Positions 7,633-16,987 of a DNA stretch of 64,000 bases are shown in pieces. Source of the DNA: Pseudoalteromonas luteoviolacea NCIMB 1944 (GTDB lineage Bacteria; Pseudomonadota; Gammaproteobacteria; Enterobacterales; Alteromonadaceae). The stretch spans positions 248,001 to 312,000 of the forward strand of contig NZ_AUXS01000015.1 in the NCBI RefSeq assembly GCF_001625565.1, read 5' to 3'. Every line of letters begins with the position of its first letter. Within the stretch, counting starts at the first letter, position 1. The notes beneath the pieces are model-generated. The model was given only the letters and a program-made list of their open reading frames with translations. It had not been told where the DNA came from and did not search any database. The position numbers were made by a program, and so were the translations under genes.

Positions 7633-9129
7633 TCACTTGGTACTGTATGTGTTGATACAAAGCGACAACGGTAAGCTTTTCCAATATATCTGTTCTTGTT
7701 CAAGATCTGCTGCAAACAAACTATGTTGTTCAAACCAGCTTTGATCAAATGACAATTCAACAGTGCTATTGGTAACTGACAGTGTGTAGTCAGGTACTTG
7801 GCTTTTTTGGCGCTTTTGATGAAAAAGAATAGCCAATCGCAATAAGGTGAGCAGTTTGGCAAACTGGCCTTGCGACTCCAATTCAACGAGTGTATTGAGC
7901 TCCGATGGTTTGATTTTTTTTCGGTGAAATCGAATGAGCGCACCGAGCAGCTGTTGCTGCTCTTGCGTAAATCCTGGAAGTTGGCTATTGCTCACAACAT
8001 AAGCACTGTGTTTATGAATACCCGAAGAGTTTATCGCAATGCCAACCTCATGTAGTTGTACTGCCCAGCGCAATATTTCAAGGTCTAAACTCTCCAATTG
8101 CCAGTGTACTCTAGCGGCTTTGAATAGACGAGCGACGGTGTGACAAATATGCTGTGCATGCAAGGTATCAACTGCATACTGTTCAGCAAAAGAGGTAATG
8201 GTTCGGGTGCGAATATCGAACTCTGCATTTTGCGCCAGCTCGTGCAGTAGGCCTTCACGTAAAGCATAATCACAGTAAACCATCTGTTCAATATTAAGCT
8301 GGTTAAATGCACCAATTAGCACTGCAAGCCCCCCAGCAATACTGGACTTACGCTCTTCTGGTAACGTTTTGAGGTTAATGTCAGCAAGTGACTGAGCTTG
8401 AACAAAGTAAGCTTGGATCAACTCTAAAGATGCTAAAGTTAACGTTTTATTGGCAAATAATTCTTCATTGATGGCTGCGAGGGTTTTAATCGTGCCTGAC
8501 GTACCTAAACACGTTTGCCAGCCAGTCCTTGAGTAACTGGCTGTGATGCCCTCAATATTTTGTTCGGCATGGATGATGGCTTTTTTAAAGCGTTTCTCTG
8601 AGAGCTTGCCATCTTCGAAAAAAAGTTTACTCATGGTTACGCATCCAATGTTACGGCTGGTCAGTAATTTGTGATGCTGATGTTTACCAATGATGATTTC
8701 TGTGCTGCCACCACCAATATCGATCACTAAGCGGTTGTTTTCGTCATGGATATAATTGGCAACACCTTGATAAATGAGTCTTGCCTCTTCTTGACCAGAA
8801 ATAACGTTGATTTTATATGGGAAAACGGATTTTGCTTGTTTTAAGAAGGTGCGAAGATTGCTGCAGTTTCTCAGCGTGTAGGTTGCTGCTACTTCAACAT
8901 TTTGTTTATCAAACCCCTTTAGAGTTGCTGCAAACTGGGCCAATACATGCATTGCGCGCTCGATGGCTGTGTTGTCGAGGTCGAAATTTTGATTGAGACC
9001 GGCAGCCAGATATACCCGCTGCTTTTCTTTATGGAGAATTTGCAATCGACCATCCACCTCCCTTGCTACCACTAAATGAAAACTGTTTGAGCCCAAATCA
9101 ATGGCTGCAAAAGAGGGGTATGTTGTCAT
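7633..9129 (-). CDS. ppx: Exopolyphosphatase / guanosine pentaphosphatase (Ppx/GppA family)
   Basis: A 498-residue member of the ASKHA fold. Phosphate-binding motifs are visible: DLGSNSFHL at residues 11-19 and IDIGGGSTE at 136-144; the catalytic Glu is expected in SGQEEA (Glu114/115). A C-terminal HD-like helical domain (about 310-490) matches full-length Ppx/GppA proteins. The enzyme removes terminal phosphates from polyphosphate or from pppGpp. Lying one base after ppk and on the same strand, it most likely acts as the exopolyphosphatase of a ppk-ppx operon driven from the Pho-box promoter upstream of ppk. Family sequence alone does not separate Ppx from GppA; the operon decides. Confidence 0.88.
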   Translation of the reverse strand: MTTYPSFAAIDLGSNSFHLVVAREVDGRLQILHKEKQRVYLAAGLNQNFDLDNTAIERAMHVLAQFAATLKGFDKQNVEVAATYTLRNCSNLRTFLKQAKSVFPYKINVISGQEEARLIYQGVANYIHDENNRLVIDIGGGSTEIIIGKHQHHKLLTSRNIGCVTMSKLFFEDGKLSEKRFKKAIIHAEQNIEGITASYSRTGWQTCLGTSGTIKTLAAINEELFANKTLTLASLELIQAYFVQAQSLADINLKTLPEERKSSIAGGLAVLIGAFNQLNIEQMVYCDYALREGLLHELAQNAEFDIRTRTITSFAEQYAVDTLHAQHICHTVARLFKAARVHWQLESLDLEILRWAVQLHEVGIAINSSGIHKHSAYVVSNSQLPGFTQEQQQLLGALIRFHRKKIKPSELNTLVELESQGQFAKLLTLLRLAILFHQKRQKSQVPDYTLSVTNSTVELSFDQSWFEQHSLFAADLEQEQIYWKSLPLSLCINTYSTK

Positions 9130-9130
9130 G

Positions 9131-11218
9131 TTAAATCCTACTGCTTTCCCATTTTTTTATGTGATCGTATATTGCGATCTGTGAGCGAATTTTTTTCTTA
9201 TTGCCGCGATTTACATAGTTGTTCTTTTGTTCACCGTCTATCAAGCGCGCCTTCACCCGATCTCGAAATTGTAGTTCCAATGTATCAATGATCAACTGTT
9301 TTAATGTGTCGTCATAAATAGGTACGCCGACTTCAACACGGTGATCTAAATTGCGTGTCATCCAATCCGCGGAAGAAATATAAACCTGAGGGTCGCCATT
9401 ATTTTCAAACACCATGACTCTTGGATGCTCTAAAAAACGGTCGACAATGCTGATCACGCGAATATTGTCACTAAAGCCTGCAATTCCTGGTACTAAGGCA
9501 CACATACCACGAATGATCATGCGAATTTTTACACCTTCCATTGCGGCGCTGTAGAGTTTTTCGATCAGCTCTTTGTCGACTAAGTTATTGACCTTAACAG
9601 TAATACGAGCTGTTTTCCCCGCGCGAGCATTTTCTACTTCTTGCTCTATGAGCGAGTATATTTTTTCTCTGGCATTGAGTGGAGAAATCATTAAATGCTT
9701 GAAGCTAAAAGGGCGATAGCTGGTTTCGATGAATTTAAACACATCGTCACACTCATTACAGATCTCCGGATGTTTGGTGAATAAGCTAAAGTCAGTGTAA
9801 ATTCGCGCGGTTTTTTCGTGGAAATTACCCGTCCCAATATGAGCATATTTAACGATTTGTCCTTTTTCTTTCCTGTGGATCACACAAAGCTTACTGTGTA
9901 CCTTCAGTGCGGGTAGACCAACCATGACTTTGATACCATATTCACTGAGCATTTTGGCCCATTCAATGTTGTTCTGTTCGTCAAAACGAGCCTTTAATTC
10001 GACCATCACGGTGACTTTTTTACCGTTTTTGGCTGCATTGATAAGCGAGGCTATGAGCTGTGAGCGGCTCGCAACACGATAAATATTGATTTTTATCTGT
10101 GTTACTTTTGGATCAAATGCAGCTTGGCGCACATATTCCAGCATGTGATTAAAGGTATGGTATGGATAGTAAAGCAAAACATCTTGTTCAGAAATCGCTT
10201 TAAATGCACTGTCATGTTTATCAAACGCACTGCTTTTGAGAGGAGGCAAAGGTTTATTTTCCAAATAGCCTCTACCAACATTAGGAAAAGCGATAAAGTC
10301 CCTAAAGTTACGATAGCTGCCACCTGGGATTAACGCATCTTGCTGTGTCACGCCTAAACGTTTTTTCATCACTTTCATAATGCTGTCAGGCATGGCTTCG
10401 TCGTAAGTTAGTCTTACCGGCTCAGCATATAAACGCTGTTTGAGGCCTTTGGACATTTTGTCTAACAGGCCTTCTTCTAGTTCATCATCAAGGTTGTACT
10501 CTGCATCACGGGTCAGCTTGATTTCATAGCCTTCAATATGTTCAAAGGATAAGAAGTTACTAAACACTTCACGCAGGTGATATCTAACCACATCGTCAAG
10601 TAGCATCAGGGTTTTTTGCCTACGTGTTCTTTCTGGCGGCAAAATAACAAAACGATCGAGGCGATCAGTTGGTAGCTCTAATAGGGCGTGATGATGTTTG
10701 TCATTGTCGTTACGCATTTCTACAAACAGGTAGGTCATCGTATCGTTGATAAGATCAGAGTAATCTTTATTTTCGGTCAGTAAAATTGGTGATAGATGCT
10801 GCAATACTTGATCGTTAAAATAATCTCGTAGCCAAACTTTATGAAATTCGGAAAGCGCTTCAGGCTGTTTTACATGAATATTGTGTGCATTTAAATCCGT
10901 GAAAATTTGTTTGTGGATATGATTAAACTTCTTGCCTAAAGACAGTACTTTTTTTTGTATTTGATTTAGAAGTGCTTCGTTTTCTTCAAAATTAGCATCG
11001 GGTAAATTGCTCAAAAGTATACGGCGTTTTACATCAGCGACACGAACGCGAAAAAATTCGTCAAGGTTATTAGAAAAAATACCCAAAAAGCGAATACGCT
11101 CAATAATTGGGTTATTTTTATCTTTGGCTTCTTGTAAGACTCGTTCATTAAATGACAGCCAACTAAGCTCTTTGGCAAAAAAGCTGATTGCTTTAGGGTC
11201 GCTAGATAGTGCGTGCAT
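9131..11218 (-). CDS. ppk: Polyphosphate kinase 1
   Basis: A 695-residue protein of full PPK1 length that reversibly polymerises the gamma phosphate of ATP into polyphosphate. The N-terminal segment FFAKELSWLSFNERVL is characteristic. The two PLD-like catalytic domains are present, with the active-site His in KVHSKLC and a second His in the YAHIGTGNFHE segment (about residues 430-460). Its stop is one base before the ppx start. A PhoB-type box lies 48 bp upstream of the start codon, so expression is expected to rise under phosphate limitation. Confidence 0.95.
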   Translation of the reverse strand: MHALSSDPKAISFFAKELSWLSFNERVLQEAKDKNNPIIERIRFLGIFSNNLDEFFRVRVADVKRRILLSNLPDANFEENEALLNQIQKKVLSLGKKFNHIHKQIFTDLNAHNIHVKQPEALSEFHKVWLRDYFNDQVLQHLSPILLTENKDYSDLINDTMTYLFVEMRNDNDKHHHALLELPTDRLDRFVILPPERTRRQKTLMLLDDVVRYHLREVFSNFLSFEHIEGYEIKLTRDAEYNLDDELEEGLLDKMSKGLKQRLYAEPVRLTYDEAMPDSIMKVMKKRLGVTQQDALIPGGSYRNFRDFIAFPNVGRGYLENKPLPPLKSSAFDKHDSAFKAISEQDVLLYYPYHTFNHMLEYVRQAAFDPKVTQIKINIYRVASRSQLIASLINAAKNGKKVTVMVELKARFDEQNNIEWAKMLSEYGIKVMVGLPALKVHSKLCVIHRKEKGQIVKYAHIGTGNFHEKTARIYTDFSLFTKHPEICNECDDVFKFIETSYRPFSFKHLMISPLNAREKIYSLIEQEVENARAGKTARITVKVNNLVDKELIEKLYSAAMEGVKIRMIIRGMCALVPGIAGFSDNIRVISIVDRFLEHPRVMVFENNGDPQVYISSADWMTRNLDHRVEVGVPIYDDTLKQLIIDTLELQFRDRVKARLIDGEQKNNYVNRGNKKKIRSQIAIYDHIKKWESSRI

Positions 11219-11265
11219 TTTACATTCCGTAGTAACGATAGCTTATTCTAGAGTATGTCCAGAAT

Positions 11266-11283
11266 GTGACACTTATATGACAT
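11266..11283 (-). promoter_or_regulatory. Pho box upstream of ppk-ppx
   Basis: On the minus strand the site reads ATGTCATATAAGTGTCAC, two direct TGTCA-type half sites spaced 11 bp apart. It matches the enterobacterial PhoB consensus at 16 of 18 positions (consensus CTGTCATAWAWCTGTCAY). It lies 48 bp upstream of the ppk start codon, in the position where PhoB replaces the -35 element. A loose -10 (TACTCT or TAGAAT) follows about 10-15 bp downstream. Confidence 0.75.
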
Positions 11284-11309
11284 TGGGTACAAGCTATGCA
11301 GAAAAGAGA

Positions 11310-11341
11310 TATATGGCAGTGGTAAACCTCCCTGCCATATA
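11310..11341 (-). terminator. Terminator-like hairpin after gcvR
   Basis: A perfect 10-bp inverted repeat (TATATGGCAG at 11310-11319, CTGCCATATA at 11332-11341) with a 12-base loop sits between the gcvR stop and the ppk promoter. Read in the gcvR direction it is followed by TCTCTTTTC, a weak U-tract. Confidence 0.55.
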
Positions 11342-11386
11342 AAGTTTAGAATGTAATTGAAATATTGGGTTATTTAAAATCAAAGA

Positions 11387-11893
11387 TTAGTCAGGTTCAA
11401 CATCAACTATCAGGTCGCTGGTGATAGCTTCCAGGGCATCCACAACATGTTCTTTATCCATTCCTGGCGGTAAGCTCACTGTGGCAAATGCGCTAAATAT
11501 GGGCAAACCCCAGTTGGGTGCACTTTGCTGCCTTGAATTCAAGTGCGTGATATTGGCGCCTTTGTGGCGGATCACACTCGAAAGTTCTTGGATTATTCCC
11601 GGGCGATCGTTACCGGTGATCACCAAGTTTAGTTTTTCAATTTGAGATTCTGGCTGGCTGTGTTCGCCATGCTCTATACGGACTTCAAGCTCTGGTAATG
11701 CGTGAAGGGCGTCTTGCAATGTTTGCAAATGCTCTTCTGCAACTTCAACGAGTATAATACCTGCAAATTGTCCAGCTAAGTGGCTTAAATTACTGGTTGC
11801 CCAGTTACCATGATACTGAAAAATTGTGGCAGATATTTCTTCAACGAGACCAGGCCGGTCCTTACCTATAAGTGTTAATACTAACTGCTTCAT
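11387..11893 (-). CDS. gcvR: Glycine cleavage system repressor-like ACT-domain protein
   Basis: A 168-residue protein made of two ACT domains, about residues 1-75 and 88-165, each starting with a strand followed by a (K/N)DRPG turn (GKDRPGLVEE at 10-19; GNDRPGIIQE near 93-102). This is the GcvR layout. GcvR in E. coli modulates the activator GcvA in response to glycine and has no DNA-binding domain; here no gcvA is in the window. It may act on another partner. It sits alone between the divergent phosphate genes, with a hairpin after it. Confidence 0.8.
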   Translation of the reverse strand: MKQLVLTLIGKDRPGLVEEISATIFQYHGNWATSNLSHLAGQFAGIILVEVAEEHLQTLQDALHALPELEVRIEHGEHSQPESQIEKLNLVITGNDRPGIIQELSSVIRHKGANITHLNSRQQSAPNWGLPIFSAFATVSLPPGMDKEHVVDALEAITSDLIVDVEPD

Positions 11894-12098
11894 ATCACAT
11901 GTCTCTTATTATTAAATGCCTTTTTGGCGGTGGTGGAAAAGCGATCTATCGCCTGTTAAGCCTAGTAAATGTGGCAGATTTTTCCAATAAGATGACATTT
12001 GCTTTGTAAACAAATGCAAATGAAAATACAGTGCATTCAATGTGGGATTTGCGCAGGCGTAATAAAAGTTAAAAAAAGGCACAAAATCATCATGGCTG

Positions 12099-12132
12099 AT
12101 GTAACATAACTGTCATCTTGATGAAATATAAT
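12099..12132 (+). promoter_or_regulatory. PhoB-dependent promoter of the pst operon
   Basis: The sequence ATGTAACATAACTGTCAT (12099-12116) matches the Pho-box consensus at 15 of 18 positions, with a perfect second half site. Exactly 10 bp downstream is a perfect -10 hexamer TATAAT (12127-12132). This is the canonical geometry of a PhoB-activated class II promoter. Transcription should begin near 12139, giving a leader of about 25 bases before pstC. Confidence 0.8.
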
Positions 12133-12164
12133 GCGCCGCAACTTGATAATAAAAAGGTGTTTTG

Positions 12165-14399
12165 ATGACTTCCAATCCGCAAAAACCGTCCTTCAAAACG
12201 GATAGAAGCCGTCTCTTTAAAGACCGCTTTGCCCAATTTGGCATTACCTCGGGTGGGGTGATGGTATTGGTTGCTTTGCTTTTGATCTTCTTCTACTTAC
12301 TTTATGTCGTACAGCCGATTTTTGAATCTGCAAGTGTGACTAAGCGTACCGAATTAGCCCTACAAAGTGAAAAAACTTACTTGGGTCTTGGCATGGAGGA
12401 GCAAACTGAAATAGCTTATCTACTAGATAGTGCTGGCCAAGTCGACTTCTATCAGATCAAAGGTGACAAAACCGGTGAACAACTTAGCTCATTAGCAGTT
12501 GAGTTAGATGGTCAAGTTAGTAGCTTTGCTCAAAGTGCACCTTTTTTAGGCATGTATGCATACGGCTTAGACAATGGTCAAGTTCAGCTTGTTAAGCCGA
12601 GTTTTTTAATCTCTTTCCCAGGCAATCAACGCGTGATGAAGCCGCGTCTGAGCTATCCTTTAGATGGCGTGCAGTTAGTGGTTGATGAGCAAGGGCAGGC
12701 CATTAAACAGTTTGCATTTAGCCATTATGAAGATAAAACCGCAGTCATTGCACAAATGGCGGATAAGCGCGTTATTTTTGCATCTTTCAGCGCTGAAGAA
12801 AATATGTTCTCTGGCGAGATAGAGTGGGCGGTTGAACGTAGTTTACTGCCGATTGAAGGGCGTGTTGATGAAATATTGATTTCACCAGATACAACACGTG
12901 TATTTGTACGCTCGGCAAACCAAATTTATGTATTTGACACACGATTTGCTGATGAAGTAGAGCAAATTCAATTGTTGGCAGCAAATGAAGAAAACGCCAA
13001 CTTAGTCAATATGAATTTATTAGCGGGCGCTAACTCACTGATGATCAGTAATGACAATGGTGAAGTATCTCAGTGGTTTGAAGTCAATTCAGAGCAAGGT
13101 CGTCAATTTGCCAAAATACGTGCGTTTGAAAGTGTTGTTGGTGCGCAAGTTGATATCTTTAGCGAATTCTACCGCCGTACTTTCTTTACTACCACGAATA
13201 CTGGTGAACTAGGCTTGTATTATACCACCAGCGAAGCACATTTATGGCAAGGTAAAGTAACGGATGGTGCAATTGAACATTTTGCTGTATCACCTCGAGC
13301 AAATGCTGCTTTGCTACTTTCAGGCAATACGCTAAATGTGGTTGAGTTACACAATGAGCACCCTGAAGTAACGTGGTCGGCGCTATGGCAAGAAGTGTGG
13401 TATGAAGGTTATCCAGAACCTGCGTATATTTGGCAGTCAACTTCTGCAAGTGATGACTTTGAGTCTAAGTTTTCGTTAGTTCCTATCTCATTTGGTACCA
13501 TTAAAGCTGCGATGTATGCGATGTTGTTTGCTGTGCCAATTGCCCTATCAGCAGCGATTTACACGGCATATTTTATGTCACCAGAGCTACGCCGAGTTGT
13601 GAAGCCAACCGTTGAGATCATGGAAGCGCTTCCGACCGTAATCCTTGGTTTTCTTGCAGGCTTATGGTTAGCGCCACTGATTGAAGCGCATTTACCAGCC
13701 ATTGTTGCGCTACTAATAATGCTACCGCTTGCAATTCTAGGGACGGCATTTGGTTGGACTAAGCTACCAAAGCAAATTCGCCATCTATTACCTGATGGTT
13801 GGCATTCAGTGTTGTTGATCCCAGTTGTATTAATCGTTGGCTGGCTTTCATTTGCTATCAGCGACAGCATTGAAACTTGGATGTTTGGCGGAAATGTGCG
13901 CCAGTATCTAACCAATGAATTAGGCCTGACATTTGACCAACGTAACTCTTTAGTCGTGGGTATCGCAATGGGCTTTGCCGTTATTCCAACTATCTTCTCT
14001 ATTGCGGAAGATGCGGTGTTCAGTGTACCTAAACATCTTTCTAATGGCTCTCTTGCTCTGGGAGCGACGCAGTGGCAAACCCTAGTACGAGTAGTACTAT
14101 TGACTGCTAGCCCTGGTATTTTCTCAGCCGTGATGATGGGCCTTGGCCGTGCGGTAGGTGAAACCATGATTGTACTAATGGCGACGGGTAATACACCGAT
14201 CATGGATTGGAGTATTTTCCAAGGTATGCGCACGTTGGCCGCAAATATTGCTGTCGAAATGCCGGAATCAGAAGTAGGTAGTTCGCACTACCGAATCTTA
14301 TTCTTAGCTGCATTTGTTCTGTTTATTTTTACATTTATCTTTAACACCGTGGCCGAGTTTGTTCGTCAGCAGCTACGTGATAAATACAGCTCGATGTAA
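12165..14399 (+). CDS. pstC: Phosphate ABC transporter permease PstC, enlarged form
   Basis: The ATG at 12165 is preceded by AAGGTG; a TTG codon directly before it is not needed. At 744 residues the protein is more than twice the size of E. coli PstC (319). One transmembrane helix (about 24-48) is followed by about 390 residues predicted to be periplasmic and rich in beta strands, with short repeats that resemble a propeller. The standard PstC permease follows from about residue 440, with the ABC-interacting EAA-like loop in GSLALGATQWQT near 622-634. It forms the inner-membrane channel for phosphate with PstA. Similar enlarged forms occur in other marine gammaproteobacteria. It heads the operon pstC-pstA-pstB-phoU. 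Confidence 0.88.
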   Translation: MTSNPQKPSFKTDRSRLFKDRFAQFGITSGGVMVLVALLLIFFYLLYVVQPIFESASVTKRTELALQSEKTYLGLGMEEQTEIAYLLDSAGQVDFYQIKGDKTGEQLSSLAVELDGQVSSFAQSAPFLGMYAYGLDNGQVQLVKPSFLISFPGNQRVMKPRLSYPLDGVQLVVDEQGQAIKQFAFSHYEDKTAVIAQMADKRVIFASFSAEENMFSGEIEWAVERSLLPIEGRVDEILISPDTTRVFVRSANQIYVFDTRFADEVEQIQLLAANEENANLVNMNLLAGANSLMISNDNGEVSQWFEVNSEQGRQFAKIRAFESVVGAQVDIFSEFYRRTFFTTTNTGELGLYYTTSEAHLWQGKVTDGAIEHFAVSPRANAALLLSGNTLNVVELHNEHPEVTWSALWQEVWYEGYPEPAYIWQSTSASDDFESKFSLVPISFGTIKAAMYAMLFAVPIALSAAIYTAYFMSPELRRVVKPTVEIMEALPTVILGFLAGLWLAPLIEAHLPAIVALLIMLPLAILGTAFGWTKLPKQIRHLLPDGWHSVLLIPVVLIVGWLSFAISDSIETWMFGGNVRQYLTNELGLTFDQRNSLVVGIAMGFAVIPTIFSIAEDAVFSVPKHLSNGSLALGATQWQTLVRVVLLTASPGIFSAVMMGLGRAVGETMIVLMATGNTPIMDWSIFQGMRTLAANIAVEMPESEVGSSHYRILFLAAFVLFIFTFIFNTVAEFVRQQLRDKYSSM

Positions 14400-14413
14400 T
14401 GGAGTGAAATGAC

Positions 14414-16063
14414 ATGGTAAGACAATGGTTTAAGTCAGGATCTCCGTGGATCTGGATGACAGGTGGTGCTGTTAGCATCAGTTTAATCTCGGTCATCGGC
14501 TTGTTGGCGATGATCGCGTGGAAAGGGTTGAGCTTTTTCTGGCCAACCGAAGTAGTTCAGTTTGAGCTGGAAGGGTCAGTTGCCAAACAAACCGTAATTG
14601 GTGAAGTTTACGACAGAGAAATGGTACCTAAATCACGCCTAGAAGCAGCGGGCTACGATTTGTCTGATTATCAAGATGAATTTGTAGAGCGCTTGTTGGT
14701 TAAAACCGGTAACCGTGAATTTGTAGAGTTGGATTTCCGCTGGATCTTAACGACAGATATCCAAAGTCGTTCAGTACCAGAAGAAATGGCAGTATTTGAG
14801 CGAACTAAAAATGGTAACTTCTATGGCTACGTTGTACGTGTTATCGAAGACGGTCAAGTTGTTTCGCAAAGCCCAGTGGAGCGCCTGGAAGAGCTCGTTG
14901 AGCGCGCAGTAGATTTAAACGAAGAGGCGCTGGATTTACAAAACGGTGATATTGGCCATATCAACTATGAGCTAGAGAGACTGCGTTTAAAAGAGCGCGG
15001 CTACCAGCTGGACAACGATCTGACGCCTGAAATTAAAGCAGACTTGGAAGCACAACGTGCTCAGTTACGTGAAGATTACAAAGTATTTGAAAAGCGTTTA
15101 TTTGAACTGCGTTCAGACGCCAAACGAGATTATGTGGTAGTGCGTGATATGCGTGGTGAAGAAGTCACCTTACCGCTATACCAAGTGCTCGACGTTTGGT
15201 TCCCAAATAACATGGGCTTCTTTGCAAAAGTAGGTCATTACTTCTCACAGACGAGTAAATTTATTAGCGATGACCCACGTGAAGCAAACACAGAAGGCGG
15301 TGTATTCCCTGCTATTTTTGGTACTGTTTTCATGGTTATGCTGATGGCTGTGATCGTGACACCGTTTGGGGTTGTTGCAGCTATTTATCTACATGAGTAC
15401 GCGGCTAAAAATGCCGTCACCAAAATGATCCGTATTGCAGTAATTAACTTGGCGGGTGTGCCATCTATTGTATATGGTGTATTTGGTCTAGGTTTCTTTG
15501 TTTATATGCTGGGCGGCTCTATTGACCAGTTATTTTACCCAGAAGCAGCGCCTAGCCCGGTATTTGGTACGCCAGGTGTCATTTGGTCAGCGCTTACATT
15601 GGCAATCTTAACTTTACCAGTGGTAATTGTGTCGACAGAAGAAGGCTTATCTCGTATTCCAAGTTCAGTACGCCATGGTTCTTTGGCGTTAGGTGCAACC
15701 AAGGCTGAAACGTTATGGCGTATTATCGTACCGATGGCGAGTCCTGCAATTATGACGGGTCTGATCCTTGCGGTTGCACGTGCTGCCGGTGAAGTAGCAC
15801 CACTGATGTTGGTAGGTGTAGTTAAAATGGCGCCAACCTTACCGCTAGATGGCAATTTCCCATATATCCATCTAGATCGTAAATTTATGCACTTGGGTTT
15901 CCACATTTATGATGTTGGTTTCCAAAGTCCAAATGTAGAAGCGGCACGCCCACTTGTGTATGCGACAGCTTTCTTACTTGTTACGGTGATCATCGCACTG
16001 AATATCACAGCGATTGGCATTCGTAACCACTTACGCGAAAAATTCAGAGCTCTAGAGCACTAA
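14414..16063 (+). CDS. pstA: Phosphate ABC transporter permease PstA, enlarged form
   Basis: A 549-residue protein; E. coli PstA has 296. It has one N-terminal helix (about 16-38), then about 240 soluble residues with a charged, partly coiled-coil section (roughly 155-235, rich in Glu, Leu and Arg), and the PstA permease from about 296 to the end. The coupling loop reads HGSLALGATKAET near 420-432. The insert is in the same place as in the neighbouring PstC, so the two proteins probably share an additional periplasmic assembly. It follows pstC after 14 bp and is the second half of the transport channel. Confidence 0.88.
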   Translation: MVRQWFKSGSPWIWMTGGAVSISLISVIGLLAMIAWKGLSFFWPTEVVQFELEGSVAKQTVIGEVYDREMVPKSRLEAAGYDLSDYQDEFVERLLVKTGNREFVELDFRWILTTDIQSRSVPEEMAVFERTKNGNFYGYVVRVIEDGQVVSQSPVERLEELVERAVDLNEEALDLQNGDIGHINYELERLRLKERGYQLDNDLTPEIKADLEAQRAQLREDYKVFEKRLFELRSDAKRDYVVVRDMRGEEVTLPLYQVLDVWFPNNMGFFAKVGHYFSQTSKFISDDPREANTEGGVFPAIFGTVFMVMLMAVIVTPFGVVAAIYLHEYAAKNAVTKMIRIAVINLAGVPSIVYGVFGLGFFVYMLGGSIDQLFYPEAAPSPVFGTPGVIWSALTLAILTLPVVIVSTEEGLSRIPSSVRHGSLALGATKAETLWRIIVPMASPAIMTGLILAVARAAGEVAPLMLVGVVKMAPTLPLDGNFPYIHLDRKFMHLGFHIYDVGFQSPNVEAARPLVYATAFLLVTVIIALNITAIGIRNHLREKFRALEH

Positions 16064-16092
16064 TAGTACAGATTTGAAATAGGTATCCTTTT

Positions 16093-16920
16093 ATGATTAC
16101 AGTAGCGCCACAAGTAAATAATGCAGATGCTAATACGAAATTAGATCTTGCCAACTTGAGCCCAGAGCAAACCGCTTTAGAGATCAAAGACCTTGACCTT
16201 TACTATGGTGATAAACAAGCTCTGAGTAAAATCAATATGTTGATCCCCAAGGGTCAAGTAACCGCTTTTATCGGCCCGTCTGGTTGTGGTAAATCCACAC
16301 TATTGCGCTGTATCAACCGAATGAATGACTTGGTAGATACATGTCGCATTGAAGGTGAGATTAACCTCCATGGTCAAAATATATATGACAAAGGCGTCGA
16401 CGTTGCAGCACTGCGCCGCAACGTGGGCATGGTATTCCAAAGACCTAACCCGTTTCCTAAATCAATTTATGAAAATGTGGTTTACGGTCTTCGCCTGCAA
16501 GGTATCAAAGACAAACGTAAACTTGACGAGGTTGTAGAGCGCTCACTACGCGGTGCTGCGCTTTGGGATGAAGTTAAAGATCGTCTTCACGACAGTGCAT
16601 TTGGTCTATCTGGTGGTCAGCAACAACGTTTGGTTATCGCTCGCTCTATTGCGATTGAGCCAGAGGTTTTACTGCTGGATGAGCCAACGTCGGCACTTGA
16701 CCCAATCTCGACATTGGTTATTGAAGAACTCATTAATGACCTAAAAGATAAGTATACTGTTGTGATTGTTACACACAACATGCAACAAGCTGCACGTGTA
16801 TCTGACCAAACAGCCTTCATGTATATGGGTGAGCTGATTGAGTATTCGGATACCAATACACTATTTACAACACCAACGAAGAAAAAAACCGAAGACTACA
16901 TCACAGGTCGTTACGGTTAA
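16093..16920 (+). CDS. pstB: Phosphate ABC transporter ATP-binding protein PstB
   Basis: A 275-residue ATPase that drives phosphate import through PstC/PstA. The Walker A motif GPSGCGKST is at 61-69, the signature LSGGQQQR near 174-181, Walker B and D-loop [11 protein letters not shown] directly after, and the switch His in VTHNM. An N-terminal extension of about 25 polar residues precedes the usual start of the domain. A short AGGTAT ribosome binding site lies upstream. Confidence 0.95.
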   Translation: MITVAPQVNNADANTKLDLANLSPEQTALEIKDLDLYYGDKQALSKINMLIPKGQVTAFIGPSGCGKSTLLRCINRMNDLVDTCRIEGEINLHGQNIYDKGVDVAALRRNVGMVFQRPNPFPKSIYENVVYGLRLQGIKDKRKLDEVVERSLRGAALWDEVKDRLHDSAFGLSGGQQQRLVIARSIAIEPEVLLLDEPTSALDPISTLVIEELINDLKDKYTVVIVTHNMQQAARVSDQTAFMYMGELIEYSDTNTLFTTPTKKKTEDYITGRYG

Positions 16921-16934
16921 GATGAGGAATCTCT

Positions 16935-16954
16935 GCTGCCCCTGGGTGGGCAGC
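16935..16954 (+). other. GC-rich stem-loop between pstB and phoU
   Basis: GCTGCCC (16935-16941) and GGGCAGC (16948-16954) form a 7-bp GC stem with a 6-base loop and no T-run after it. It looks like an intercistronic processing or mRNA-stability hairpin rather than a terminator, since phoU follows in the same direction. Confidence 0.5.
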
Positions 16955-16987
16955 GCGTCTGGGTTGTTATCAAAGGTAGGGTTTTAG

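Noticed and set aside
13559..14233. 224-codon frame antisense to pstC
   Set aside because: It mirrors a conserved permease domain and has no family resemblance; typical codon-bias shadow.
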